Assembly (NCBI GenBank): GCA_964035545.1
Contig: OZ037765.1
Coordinates: 15,742,698-15,806,697, forward strand
From: Bugula neritina
Lineage: Eukaryota; Bryozoa; Gymnolaemata; Cheilostomatida; Bugulidae
Reading direction: 5' to 3'
Length of the DNA stretch: 64,000 nucleotides
Both the position numbers and the translations under genes were made by a program. The notes under the pieces were generated by a model. That model was not told the DNA's origin, ran no database searches, and saw nothing but the letters and a program-made list of their open reading frames with translations. Positions within the stretch are counted from its first letter, which is position 1. Each line of letters opens with the position of its first letter. Below, one piece after another: positions 12,232-25,300 of this stretch.

Positions 12232-12284
12232 GCAGACATCATACTCTACTTAGAGGGATAGCAAAGAGAGAGAGATAATTGGCA

Positions 12285-12338
12285 AATCTTCATGTAATTG
12301 TAATTAATTACATTTACATGTAATTGACCCCAACCCTG
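12285..12338. mobile_element. Terminal fragment of a second hAT-like element
   Basis: The sequence ends ATGTAATTGACCCCAACCCTG, almost the same as the right end of the complete hAT-like element at 5756 (ATTGACCCCAACACTG). It is preceded by TAATTGTAATTAATTAC motifs typical of that family. No left end or matching target duplication was found, so this is a truncated copy or recombination remnant. Confidence 0.6.
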
Positions 12339-12344
12339 TCTGCT

Positions 12345-12900
12345 AGACACACTTGATTGTTATGTCAGCCTCTTTGCTGATGATAGTCTTGTATATCAAA
12401 AAAATAACACTACCAATGACACCAAACAGTTGTAACAAAACCCAAGTTTCTTAAGAGAATGGGCTGAGAAATTGGGCATGTCGTTCAGCATTGTCAAAAA
12501 TAAAATTATGGCCTGTAATTCTGCACAAGAGCTAACAAAATAAACTATGAATGGTGGTTAGCTTAGACACATAAATAGCACCAAATACCTTGGTGTATTA
12601 ATTAAGTTTGATAGTAAGTTTTTTACACATATTCATGAAAAAGTTCTAAAAGTAAAAAAGCAACGTTATACGATCAGAAAAGCACCACATTCGGCGCCAC
12701 TGCATGCTCATTTTGCTTGTGTATAAGACTCTATGTCTAATAGTCAAGACTAGGTCTAAGGTGCTAGAGATTCCTCGTTCAATGTATTCAAACCAGAATA
12801 AGTATTCCAATATCTTTCTACCACTGACAATTAAAAGCTTGAATATTAGATCAAATACAGCAACGACAGCACGGTCCCGTACTGCATTCTTACTATAGAC
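12345..12900 (+). pseudogene. Second LINE fragment (jockey/CR1-like reverse transcriptase)
   Basis: The plus strand begins with the reverse-transcriptase catalytic segment LFADDSLVYQ, then, in shifting frames, REWAEKLGMSFS and STKYLGVLIKFD. Its 3' part encodes LEIPRSMYSNQNKYSNIFL, which resembles the end of jockey/CR1-type polyproteins. Several stops and frameshifts interrupt it. It is a different lineage from the LINE just upstream and lacks that element's zinc finger. Confidence 0.7.
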
Positions 12901-12941
12901 ATGTTAGCCAGGCCTGTTTTGAATCCGCTGTTGATTATTTT

Positions 12942-12944
12942 TTA

Positions 12945-12978
<34 letters not shown>
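12942..12978. repeat. (TA)n microsatellite
   Basis: TA dinucleotide run with one interruption, directly abutting the left inverted repeat of the Penelope-like fragment. It may have grown from the element's insertion site. Confidence 0.9.
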
Positions 12979-13107
12979 GAGAAACATTGTTGATTTATTA
13001 CTTTATTAGGTGAAGTAATTATACTGATATTTAGGGCACCACTGTGCCCATCTTCAGAGTAGCAATGAATGATCGAAATTCGAAAGCTATTACGTTACGT
13101 TAAACAT
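12979..13107 (+). repeat. Penelope-like element terminal repeat, left copy
   Basis: About 125 bases whose reverse complement recurs at 13812-13923 with roughly one mismatch per ten bases. It includes AAGTAATTATACTGATATTT and ACGTTACGTTAAACA. Confidence 0.85.
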
Positions 13108-13811
13108 TATGCATGACGCGAAGAATAGAGAGTGGCAGTTATTGTAAATTATTGAAACTGAGGGAGATAATCTTATTTTATATATCACGCAAGTCAAGAA
13201 TTATACTGATTTCTTTGCATGAAAATTAAATTAGAGTGGACAAAAAATAGATATCCAAATATAAAAACCGCATGAATTAGTGAAACTATGTGGGAGTTGA
13301 GTAGTGTGGAGCTTATTGGTATAGTTTTAGTGGTATGGAGTAATTTTGTTTAAGTTGCGGTTTTATTTGTCTAATGTAGACAGCTTCGGCTACTTTTCGA
13401 TGGTGGATTTCTTTAAATGACTGATTTAGAACTGTTACATAGTCTATTGATATGTTTCCGTGGTTAGTGGTGGAGATATGTTGATAAATTTTGGAATTGA
13501 TATCATGGCAATGTTCATGTATCCTGTGTGATAGGCGACGTTTGGTTTCGCCTACATATGTTTGTTGACATGAAGCTTCAGGGCAGGTTATTTTGTAAAC
13601 TAGGTTGTGTATGTGTCCTTTATTGGTTTTATCTTTGATATTAAAATGTCAACTTAAGGGGGTCCCTTTAAATAAAATTCGGGGATTGAGTTCATTTGGA
13701 AAAGAGTCTGCAAATAATTTATTGAGGGATTGGATTAGTTTTTCTCCTGCTACTCCTTTATAAGACAGTTGAAGTAAAATGTGTTTCTTGTTGTCTTTTT
13801 TGCTGAGTAGT

Positions 13812-13923
13812 GTTTAACGTAACGTAATAACTTCATTGCTTCTCTGAAGATGGGCGCAGTGGTGTCCGAAATATCAGTATAATTACTTTGCCTAATAAAG
13901 TAATAAATCAACAATGTTTCTCG
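13812..13923 (-). repeat. Penelope-like element terminal repeat, right copy
   Basis: Inverted partner of 12979-13107. I looked for the hammerhead ribozyme core (CTGATGA ... GAAA) known from some Penelope terminal repeats; only CTGATAT is present, so no intact ribozyme is claimed. Confidence 0.85.
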
Positions 13924-13959
13924 TATATTTCTTTATAATTAAATTGCTAGCTCATAAAG

Positions 13960-15121
13960 AGATATATACATACATACATATATATATATTTATATATATA
14001 TATTTATATATATACTGGCTAAAATGTATACATGTAACTCATAATTAAAAAAATGTGGCGCCCCCTTCTACCTAACAGAGTGGTCAAGTGAGAAAAAAAT
14101 TAAACAGGTGTCGACAGGCAACAAATCCATAAGTCTAAGTGGCAAAAAAGCTAGATTAGGCACTTTGACTTGTGGAACTTGTTAAATATGGCAGCAAGTC
14201 AATAAAAGTTGAGAGAAGTCTAAGAGTTTCCAATATTTAAAGCAGCAAGTTCTGAACTCAAATCAACTTTGACCTAGCTCTGGTTATTGTCCTATCTATT
14301 GTGATGTTTATTGTAGAATTTAAAACTCTCTGAGTTTAAATAGCATAAACATCTAATAGTTTGTATCATTGTTAATTAACTTGCAATTCTGTTCCGTGTT
14401 ATTAGATGAAACTCATGATCATGTTGTTAGCTCTTTAAAGTTATTTATACTAACAGACCGTTTACCACTACATCTACATAAAACAAAATGAACATTACTA
14501 TTCATGACATTTTTAATTATAATAATAATTGTTACTTATGAGGGTAATGAACATTTTTTTTGTTTTTATAGTTATTTTATTGTAAGATTCAGTTCATAAA
14601 GCTATTAATGCTAATTAGTTTTGAATTCTAAAATCAATCAATCATTATTATGCCAAAGATAAATAAGTGATGAGTAATTTCAAAACTAGTTTTACTTTGG
14701 TCTTGGGGCTTTCATTACTAACAACTTTGTTTTTCCTGGGACTAAACCTTGTTTGAAACCGACACGGTATATGAAGTAATAGCTGATAATACAACTGTAA
14801 TAAGATTATGTAGCATTAAAACATAAGTGCAAATTCAAGTTCTTTTTATTTTAGTAAGCTGATTTTGTAACTGATTGTCCGTATATTACTTGATATTATA
14901 AGTACATGCTAATCAAGCCAGGTCATTGAAATTAAATTGGTACACACACGAAGATCAGGTTTGCATGTTATTACTATCACTATGTTATATCTTCTCACTT
15001 TTGACATTCAATGAAAATTGTTGATGTACAAATAAATTATTATTTTTTATTCTTCATGAATATTCATATTTAGTAGGAAAATGTGATTGGATAGTGGAGT
15101 CGTGATCAAGTGGTGATAAAG
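13960..15121. other. Intergenic DNA and upstream flank of VPS13B
   Basis: A TA-rich microsatellite at 13966-14016 is followed by about 1.1 kb of AT-rich DNA with no reading frame or recognisable element. An inverted CCAAT box (GATTGG, 15085-15090) lies about 35 bases before the VPS13B start codon. It could be a promoter element, but the transcription start is not visible. Confidence 0.5.
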
Positions 15122-17563
15122 ATGTTTCGTTTGGAATCCTATATTGCACCACTGGTCATGAGCTATATTGACCGATATGTGAAATTAAAATCAGAAGATT
15201 TTCGGATGTCTTTATGGAGCGGTGCTGTCACTCTCCATCAACTTGATCTCAGATTAGATGCAATCGAGGAATCCATTAATCTTCCTATAAAGTTATCCAA
15301 TGGGCACATTAGAAAATTGAAAATTCAGGTTACTTCAGTTTATTTCAACCAAAGTGTACCGGTCATGTTTTATAAACTAATCGGTTGATTTTGACTTTGC
15401 TTCGGTGTCTTCCCAGAGTTGAGTATTTTTATGCACTGTGAGAAAACATTTTTGGGTGGTACGTTTCCAGAGATATGTTATGCCATAATGTCTGCTGCTT
15501 GATTCTAGGTACCTTGGACTAAACTTGGTTCTGAGCCAGTGCTTATCGAAATTGACACCATAGAATGTATGCTTTCTATTCGAAATGAAGATGATGCTAG
15601 TGATGCACACAGCACCAGTAATGTGTCATCTACTCCCATAAAGCAGCCAAGGTCGAAAAAGAGAATACAAAGCCATGCAGATACTGCCCCAGGATATGTT
15701 CAGAGTCTACTTAACAGGTCAATAACTTGTGCCAGGTTGTTTTCAGCAAAATTGTTTGTAATATGAATTGAAAGTACAAAATTTTAATATACAAGCTATT
15801 GATTAATCAATGCACATGTCACTAAAATATGTAGTTATAAGATTAACTAAAGCTAATGTCTAGTTTTTTACATGTGTTGTGATGATTATTTTTTAGGATC
15901 ATTAGCAATGTAAACATCAAAGTAGAAAATCTAATACTAAAATTTGCTGAAGCAGATATCGTCCTGTCATTGAACATTAAAGCAATGGAAATATTTAGCG
16001 TGAATTCTGACTGGAAGAGGTCTTATGTAGAGATATCAGCACCAGATTTCCTCTTGCGGCGTCTTGTAGAAATCAGTGATTTGACTGTGTGCTTAGATAA
16101 GATTGATCAAGCTAGTGGAAAGATATCGAATTATCAAGACCCCATTATATATAGGTGCTCACTCCAAACACGTATATATACTAAGTTTGATAACCTGCAT
16201 ACATCAATGCCCAATACAACTAAAGTCCATACCATGTGTGAAACTCTACAACTCTCTCTCTCAGACACACAACTGCCCATGTTTCTGAGGCTTTTGGAGC
16301 TGGCTGAAGCTATATATTATGGGGATGTGCCTACTTTTAGTTCTGTTGATCCTCAAACCACTTCTTCAGCTGCATGTCAAGGTTAGGACAGTTCACCGTC
16401 ATACATTTATGTTTTCTCAGCTCATTCTAGATTTGCTATATAAAGTTTTAAAGGCCATTTTTATACTGGAGTGGATAAATGTTCTCCCTCAATATTCATA
16501 CATATGTAATTGTGTATGTTGCATTTTCAAATAAAGCTTTAATTTCCACTGGTGATAGTACAGAATGTTTGAACAAACCAAGCTTAGTTATTGTGGAAAC
16601 CTGCCGCTATTTTTGTGAAACCACTGCACAAGTATATTAAATCTAAAGTGTTTTTAAAACCAGTTTTATAATGCCAAAATGCTCAATATATGAAATTAAT
16701 TAATCAATTGATTTATGTGCACACTCTACTCTCAAGAATTCTCGTACCAATCATTGCAAATTAAAAAGAAATGTTGTATGTTACCACCACAGAAGCAGGT
16801 TGGTTATATGGCTGAATTAATTACAATCAATTTTCGATGTCAGTGAGTCTAATTATAGTTCTCACTTTGAGTCGCCACATATAGGGTCATTCCGTGTCAA
16901 ATCAACCAGACTTCAAAAAGTCCCACGCCTTTGCGTCTCAGATTTTGTTCATATTTACACCAAATGGATCTACACATGTCCTAAGTACCATTCTTGCATA
17001 TTTTTGGCCTGACACAAAACTTTTTTGAGAAATAACTACTTTTATGAACGAAAGTTGGGAAAAATTTGAGGAAAATTTGGGATTTCTACTTTTAGACCCA
17101 TCTAAAAATGTCCATATCTCAATCATTTTTTTAGACTGAGTCTTAAAATTTGCTGTGTGATTTGAAAACACCTATCAATTTGCACTAGTGGTAACACATC
17201 CTTTAGAATACTTTGTGTGCATATATGCTAAGCCATTGAATATAAGCAATTTTTTTTAAAATTTGAACATTTTTAAATATTAGCCACATCATAAAAGGCA
17301 TTTATTTTTATTTTACTTCCATAAATTTTTATCCATAAATAGTTGATTATGGTGACTTTATACTCCCCAAATGTGTAATTTTGAAAATAATATTTTCTGA
17401 GATATAGACACCCAAAGTTGAGAAGATGTGAAAATTCACCCAACTTCACAAGGATGTCACCCGATGTTTGAATACAGCAAAATCTTTCAAACAAGCATTT
17501 TTGTAAAGTTATTTAGTTTATTTTGTAGATCCGTAAATTTGAATGTCCTTATATTGTCCAAAC

Positions 17564-17620
<57 letters not shown>

Positions 17621-19391
17621 TATTCGCATATTATCTACTCTAGTACATAAAATATAAATAGAGTCTCTAGGTTTTATGGTTGCACAGTAAGAACTTTTTT
17701 GAGTGTCGGCAGGTTGATAAAAGTTTGTTTCGCTTGTTTAAAGTACACGTGGTAGGTTTGTATAAAATAAAAAACATTCCCATAGGCATAAATTGCACCT
17801 TTTGGTAATTGTTTTGTATGGTTTCACTTTCCTTAATATTTTCCAACTTATATTGTGTTTAATGTTTTTGTTAGTTGCCAAATGTATTTGCTAAGTTCTG
17901 TTTGATTTGCTTTCTCCTTGTTTTTAAATGATTTGTGGTTTGCGTATCTTAGTTTAACAACATAAGTATCAATGAGTATCAATGTGATTTTATTGAAAAG
18001 ATTATATTGATAGTATTTCATAATAATTATAACTGCATATAAGCAATTTTATGTTTATTATTAGTGTTATTCATACAATTATATGTAGAAGACCAACCTT
18101 TCAAGTTCTGAAAAATCAAGTGTAATAACCTGCATATCAATATTACAATAAACAAATGTTGTAATAGGAAGACTTTGTCAAAATTTTAGGTCATGTTTTT
18201 AAATTCTTCAGAAGATGAGCCAGTAACTGAGGGTACAGAAACTCAGGAACTTTGTGAGGAATCCGTTGGCTGGGCTTCATGGGCCTGGTCATTTGTACCT
18301 CCAGTGTTACCCTCTTCTCAGGACAGTGATGATAGCAATAACCACGACCAGGGTGAACCTCAGGAGAGTTGTGCACCATCTACACCTGTATTTGATATTA
18401 GTTTCTATAATAAGAAAGCCACTCTGGTATTCAAGGTAATTTTTTTATTTATCATTATTTTTAATTGAAGTAAAAAGGCAGTGTAGCCAACATTAATTTC
18501 TTTAGCAATTTTTTACACAAAGAAGTTGTGAAATTATCTTAGGGTAAAGTAATGTGCACTGCTTAATAATACACATTTTTTACTATTAAACTGGTAAAAT
18601 ACCAGAAATTGTGTTTACATTGCACCATTTTGCATACTTTTGTTGCAGTTGTCTAAATCCATGAAATTGTCACCTAAAAATCTCAACTCAAAAGTGATAT
18701 TCGAGCCTATTTTGGAACTAAAGATGGAAGGAAACGCTTTAGAAATTCTGGCTCGAGGGTTGCTGTTTTTAGATGTACAGTTCGGCATATCGAGGACTGC
18801 CATATATGCTATTGGTGATTGCATGTGTGCAACAAAAGAATCCAGTTACCAACAGGTGATATGCTCAACCACATCTGCTAGTTGATTTTATGTACTACTT
18901 TAAGCTTCAGAAAGTGAATAAAGCCAAAAACATTTGTTCTTTCATTAACTTGCAATTACTTTATTTGAATTTAAATAATGGTTTTGCAACTATTCATGCA
19001 TTAATTCTATAGCCTTTTTTAATTTGTTACTTTTTACTTTTTGTTTTAATTGTTCAGATATGCGCTATTGACTTATTGTTAAATACCACATTTCCAGGTT
19101 ATTGGGTTTTCTGTTTTGTAAAGTTAAAGATATTAATTTCAACACCTATAAAGCTCACTTTCTTTTAGAACATTCCATTGCTGAGTGCTGGAAATGATGA
19201 TTCCAAGCAGAATCCTAGATTAGATTATCTCACTGGGTGTCTGTTTGATTCCAGTCAACATCATGGAGCAATTAGCACCTACATTTTTGATTATGATAAG
19301 CACTGTCAGAAGTATAAAGAGTCTTGGGCGGTCGAAAAGTTCGGAGCTGTATGGATCAATTATTTATGGATAGAAGAAACTCCTAATCCAG
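15122..19391 (+). CDS. VPS13B: VPS13B exons 1-6: N-terminal chorein region
   Basis: Exons: 15122-15328, 15509-15717, 15897-16381, 18212-18435, 18649-18855, 19169-19391 (residues 1-518). Exons 1-3 form the chorein/VPS13 N-terminal segment that caps the lipid groove: RLESYIAPL, SGAVTLHQLDLRLDA, then KVENLILKF and a long beta-rich stretch ending QLPMFLRLLELAEAIYYG. Exon 4 has WASWAWSFVP, a hallmark of the family. For exon 4 the acceptor before 18190 would hit a stop in phase 1; the next one (TTAAATTCTTCAG, exon start 18212) restores the frame, so that is used. An in-frame GTG 12 bases upstream of the ATG is not considered a start. Confidence 0.93.
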
Positions 19392-22300
19392 GTTTGATCA
19401 GCTTGTATTGAATATAAATTGTTGGCTGCATAAAATATAGTTTTTATTCGTACATTGATTCGTTTGATGTCAATAATATAAGGTGTTGAATAGTAAAACA
19501 CACCTTATTTTGGGATGGTATGTGTTTATAGTGGGAAATTTATAAACTTTATGCTTGTCATATTGATATTACACACAATGTAGCAAATATTTGTTATTTT
19601 ACTGTCATTATTCTTTCGGGTTGCCTGTTGTACGTAATATTCAATAGATAATCTTGCATCCCTATTTACTGTCATACCTCTATATATTTTTATTGTGATC
19701 GATTGTAAAAGAAAGAATTTTACCATTTGGCACCCTATAGTAATAGGGTGTCATAGTATGCATATGTATGCTTTGTACATATGTATTATAATATTATTCT
19801 GCCTAAAAATGAACATGGATTTTTATTTGAAGTTAAAGTTATCCCAAGCTGTATTCGATACATAATAGTTGTGATTGCAGTTATAATTGTTATTATTTAT
19901 TGTTGCCACATATAAATAAATTGCTAAATAAAACTATAATAATATTCATTTACTGCCAAGCAAAGCCAATTAGTTAACTGTGATGATATTTTAATAATTA
20001 AATGTCTTGCCATTTTAGGCAATACTGTTATTTAATGCTTTTTTTCAGTTTCTTTTGGCTGCTAGTTAGATAATAATAAAATTATAAGCAGATTATAAAT
20101 ATGTTTACTAATACTGACTAGTTTGAGCTTGAAGTTAAAGAACTCAGTTTAGTTTAGTCACCATCCCTGTGAGAAACCCCTGGTGGAAGGGGCTTTTGTT
20201 GAAGCGGGTTAAGGACTTATTCAGATTGGGCACAGGAGCATTTATGACTGGGTGCTCATCCTAACATCACCGATGGCCTTTGTCGGGACTCGAACTCATG
20301 GCTTTGTGTTTACTAGGCAAATGCTCGAACCCCTAGACTACGGCAGCTCCACGGCTGAGCTTGCACTTAAAATAAACATAAATTAGTTTTTAGTTGTATT
20401 TCTATTATGGATATACTTGGCAATCAATATTATTAGAATGAGAAGTAAAAATATCCATAGTAGTTGTAAATATAATATAAGTTATCATGGACTATACTTA
20501 GTTTAAATCGGTACCTGGAATGCTAATACACTTGTGAATATGTAACTCGTAGCACTATAATACTAGTTGATAGTATGGTACCTCAACAACAAATTATCAA
20601 TTTTATATTAGATCAGTAGTTTAAAACTACCCAAAATTAGCCTAGTGTTTTGTTAAACGATATTACAGTAAATTACAATCCATATTAATTTTATTGAAGA
20701 TTAAAAATATGCAGTTGTCTGTAGGGGGGTAATTTTATGTTTTCTCATGCAGAGGTATGCATAGTCTGTGTTCCTAATTATTTTACCACACTGATGTATT
20801 ACAGTAACTAAGGGTAACAGGTAATTTTCTAAAGTTTAATGTAACTTTAGAAAATGAGCTAAAATCGGCAAATTTATAGTTTTAAGAGCTGCAGAGTTTT
20901 TTTTTACTACCAAGTTTTCTTAGGCATTAAATTCTGAAATCCTGTGTCTAATGTTTTTCTCTCCAAATGAGTATATGAGTAAATGAGTTGAGTTTTTGTA
21001 GAAACTTCTGGTAAAGAAACTTCTGGTACAGATTTTAAGTCCATATTTGTGGATGAAATTTCGTACATGAAGTTTTGGTTTCATGACTTAACCCTTAATT
21101 GCACCAGTAGCATGAAGCACAGACTTGACAGGATAATCTTATGCGCTTCTAATCATACCTATCAGCCTTATGCTGTTAAAGATGAGGGTAAGTTGGTTTC
21201 TATAGTATACTCATGTCTTTTGTAGCATACTTTTTGCTTTGCTAATAAAATATATTTAAAGTATAATTTGTCATCCAACACCCTTGTATTATTGGGAAGC
21301 CAAAGACTAACTGATCTCAACCAAGATATTGTTTTGTACATTGTAGAAATTCTAAAATTTAGAGAAAATTTTTCAGAAGTGATATCATCAACACACCATT
21401 TAACCCATCTCTCTCCAAAAATTTAGAGTTGTTTTTTCTAGCTGTTCTGTTCCAGGGATGTAAGACGACAGAGCACCATGACAGAATAAATTGATAAAGT
21501 TTTTTATCGAATTACCAATTTATTACCTTCTAGCTTTTGTCATATAATGTGATAAAAGGAGATTAGAACACGTCGCTTTTATATGAGTTTGTTTTATCAG
21601 TTATTGCAGCATGTTTTTGACAAATATATTGGAAGTTTCATGTCAATTTGTCATGCTATTTAAATGATGTCCAAGTAAATAAGGGGTTCTAAAGTTTATA
21701 AGCTGTGCTATTGGGTTGTTGCAAGTTGTCAGAGATATGCACTCTGTTCATCACTTGCAGTAAAATATGATACTTACTATAGAGGATAGTAAATTTTTAG
21801 TTTATTTTCATGCAATATCTGCTTGGTGCTTTTTTTGTAGAGATAGTTGACCCCACTAGGCCAACACCTTCCCAACAACAGATTGACTGTTTCGAACGCT
21901 TCATTCCATCCAAAAATATTCACTTAGGGTTTTTACGAAGTCGTATTAACGTTTACCCTTCTACTCACTGTAAAGCCGGGAACTTATCTAATGCATCCAC
22001 AGGTAGTATTTCAGTTTGGTATTTTCCTATCTATCAAGTAGTAGGCATTTCAAGGTTTTCTACTGTTCCATATAACTTTAATATAATCATGATTAAAAAT
22101 TATCACAAAACTTTACTATTATAGGAAGATTACATGGCAGCATCAAAAGACCCATTGCAAAATTTATTCTATATAATATGTGTGCAATATAGTCATGTGC
22201 ACAGCTTGAAAATATAAATAACATGTTCACCAATCACCGATATCAAAATCAGCCAAGTGGCAAAAAGCATTTAACTTTCAAAATTGAAAGATAATATGAT

Positions 22301-25300
22301 TTATTATATTTATCCATTTAGTTATCAGATATACAATCATACTTAATAACTATTATTATTAAGACTAATCCTAATTTTTTTTTTTATTAAATATGCAATG
22401 TTTTCTGTTATGCTATTACTATGTTTTTCTGTAAATGTTTAGGCCTAGAGCAGAGGTTTTGCTTGAAACTATCTGCTGAAAGATTGGATTTCCAGTCGAC
22501 CGGCCCAATGTATCCAAGGAAACTAATTAGGCTTGTTAGCCAACTCCCTCAACCTTCCAATAACCTTGTGTATCATTGCCAACGTCACCAAAATATCAAG
22601 GTTGAAAACTCAAATTACCTTTTTTTCAAAAATTGAAACTATCTTGTCGATGTAAGTCTGCTGAATACAATTATATAGGCCTTTTATTTGCAATATAATA
22701 TGCTTAGCAATATGCCTCGTGTGCTGTGTACCTTGCCAACTATATTTACCTGATTTCTTTTCATCTATTGTTTATGGTTTGGTGTATATAATTAGGCAAT
22801 GAAATTTGAGTCTTGGCTGGTGTTATTAAACAAACCCTTTGAAGATTGCATTGACCCTCCTATAAAAGATGAGAAAACTCTTGTGTTACCACTCACAGCC
22901 GCTTACTACCGCAGCGTTCTACTTCTACCCATGTATTGGAGTCAACGCCAATTTGAAAGGTGGGCTACACAGCTTTCAGTACAACTCCTGTGCTGAGCAG
23001 TCTGCTTGTTCTTTGATATATCTACATACATCAAAGTTCAATTAAAAAAGAAGACTCTGTGCCGTAAGATATGTGTCAATGTTTGTAATTTTATAGTTTG
23101 TCATGTATTGATTTTATGGTTGAATTTGTATTTAAATTGTACATCATTTTGTAGGTATTCTGTGCGTATGGAGATTCTTGAGGGTACTTTTATCTTTACA
23201 CTTCCCCAACTGATGACTGTGTATTCCACAACTATGTCGTGGACAGACGACTTCGAGAAACAGAAGTTGATTGGTACTAGTTTAGTTGATGATGCCTTCA
23301 ACACCAGCTCGGGTATATTTCATAATCTTTAGCACTGAAGCACTTAAAACTGAGATTATTTTTGACGTGTTAATAAACTCAGATTATTTTGAGTAGTCCA
23401 ATTAATTTACGCTCCAATAGTTTAACTTCTGGTCTCAAGTTGTTTTATTAATGCATTTGCAGAACAGCCTATTTATTACAATAATTAATATGCTGTTTAT
23501 TACCTTTGTAATCTATACATTTTAAATTGAAGTAATTTATTGCTTGCAAGTACTAATTTAATTATGACTTGACACTTTTTTGCATTCAATTTTACTTTTT
23601 AAGTTTGTCTTCCCTTAAGATCTATTGGCTGAGAATATTGCATTGTTTTTAGACCCACTGCCATTTTGCAGGTCAATTCCCTATTCTTGATCTGTCTTTC
23701 AACCAGTTTGAGTTGAAGCAGTCCTCTACCATGTGTGTCAATGCAGCGTTTGGTAATCTAGGCTCTGTGTGCGTCACTATTATTACCAAAGGTTAGTGAA
23801 ATGTTGAACTAATTATTGCCTCTAATTGTTTTTTAGAATACCTGAAATTTTTAGTTTACTGTATTTGTCTCCTCATGATAATTGTGCTATTGCATCCTCC
23901 TGATCGTTTGCTATACTGTGACATCAAATATGTTATATGTCAACTAGTAGCGAGTTTAAAAATATCTATATTTTTGCAATCGTCAAAACCATTCACAGCT
24001 CTTACACTCGAGTATGATGTTAGAACTGCTATTTGTTTAGATGAGGAGTCAGATGATATGCTATCAGCTACAGTTTTTCAAGCACCTGTTGACACATCAC
24101 TGCTGAATCATAGACATTTGTTCACTACTTCCAAGTCTATTGATAACTGTAGCAGTGATTTCCTTTGCTTCACTTATCAGGCTCCAAAAGGTGCAGAAAC
24201 ATTGACTGGTTCATGCTATTCAATTTTATACAATAATTCTACTCTCTGTTGCTGTTATGGTGAAAAGTGATGATGAAGTTTTTAATTCTTTCAGACATAA
24301 GCAGTTCAGATGTTGAACATTCTGTGCTGCTTTTCACAATTCAAGGCTGGGCTTTATCTGCAGACCCTATGATTATGAAATGTCTGCGTTATAAGGACCT
24401 GGTAGCATCCACCTCTCACCCTGTCCATGTTCTGCAGTCAGAAGGTGCTTCTACACAATTCTCTACATCAACTACTGGTAAGAATTCTATTTGTGTCTTA
24501 GTGAAGTTTTATAACATGCTCCTAGCTACTGCTGTTGAAATATCTAATCTATATTCTCACTGATGCCACATAATATAAAACAGTGAAAATGTTTTCTTTG
24601 GAATGCTATGGTCTATGATGAGTATATTTCTTAAATGTTTGTAATATAATATCTTGAAAATGGAAATAAAAAGTTCGAAAATTTGATGTTTGGCTATCTT
24701 TTTCTTTCGTAACAATTTTCATTAGTTGTTTATATTTTTTCAGAAGTCAATATCACAAGCAATGCTGATCTAAAGAAGCTGGAAGAAGTAAAAGCAAAAG
24801 ATTTAGGTGATGGTAGCTCTTCTGGATCCTTTGATTTGCACTATCTCACCATACTGCATAATCTCTCATGCAATCTCTCTATTAATGTGAGCTATTTAGC
24901 ACATTGTTAATACTGTCAAATTTGATAGCAACTTTGCAATTAAAACCCAGAGTATTTGTCCTTCAACTTGATGATTTTGAATGAAACTTACATAGCCTTA
25001 GTAAAATGTACTAGAATTTTTTCAGTTTGTATTGTTATTTGAATAACTATTTTCTCTTAGTTTGTAAAGTTATGGTGCATTTATACCTTCTTTCAAAACG
25101 CACCTTTTATATTTAATTTCACATTATAGTTTTACGGAAATTTGTTGAAATCATATTGATGCGGAAGCTCATTTTCTAATAGTAAAATATGGGTGGATTA
25201 ATTGCTAGTTGATGCCCTTTGAAAACGTGTAATGAATTAATAAAGGTGAAAGCATAAAACCGATAATTGAGAAAAATAGTCAATATAGTTATGAAAATGA

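Larger units (their letters stand above)
9220..12240 (+). mobile_element. Decayed non-LTR retrotransposon (LINE) with C-terminal zinc finger
   Basis: Order of parts: APE-type endonuclease (9220-9950), linker (to 10400), reverse transcriptase (10413-12074) and a C2H2-type zinc finger (12157-12219). The endonuclease shows YGVGFAVKNE, VSAYAP and LLGDFNARV, then the ITNTMF and DYIV..R segments. This is the class often labelled endonuclease-reverse transcriptase or craniofacial development protein 2-like in animal genomes. It is dead: the frame shifts near 9545, near 9960 and near 12070, and in-frame stops sit at 10128 (TGA) and 10389 (TAG). The 5' end is missing, with no recognisable start before the endonuclease. 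Confidence 0.9.
12979..13923 (-). mobile_element. Penelope-like element fragment with inverted terminal repeats
   Basis: On the minus strand, about 13807-13337 reads in one frame with a single TGA. It encodes the end of a reverse transcriptase (ILLQLSYKGVAGEKLIQSLN), then VYKITCPEASCQQTYVGETK, the GIY-YIG nuclease core (the second motif is degenerate, YVG), followed by RRLSHRIHEH and AVYIRQIKPQL. This order is characteristic of Penelope-like elements. Flanking the body are inverted copies of one sequence at 12979-13107 and 13812-13923 (GAGAAACATTGTTGATTTAT and its complement). Terminal repeats in inverted or tandem arrangement are known for this group. The element is 5'-truncated: most of the reverse transcriptase is absent. 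Confidence 0.85.
16382..18211 (+). other. VPS13B intron 3 with repeats
   Basis: A 1.8-kb intron. It contains a dispersed-repeat-like segment starting AGGGTCATTCCGTGTCAAAT at 16882 (to about 17210) and a pure (TA)n run at 17566-17619. The rest is AT-rich without coding signal; the minus-strand frames at 16938-17171 and 17273-17494 lie partly in the repeat and look non-coding. Confidence 0.6.

Noticed and set aside
12979-13107. Hammerhead ribozyme in the Penelope-like terminal repeat
   Set aside because: The essential CTGATGA core is not present; CTGATAT alone is insufficient.
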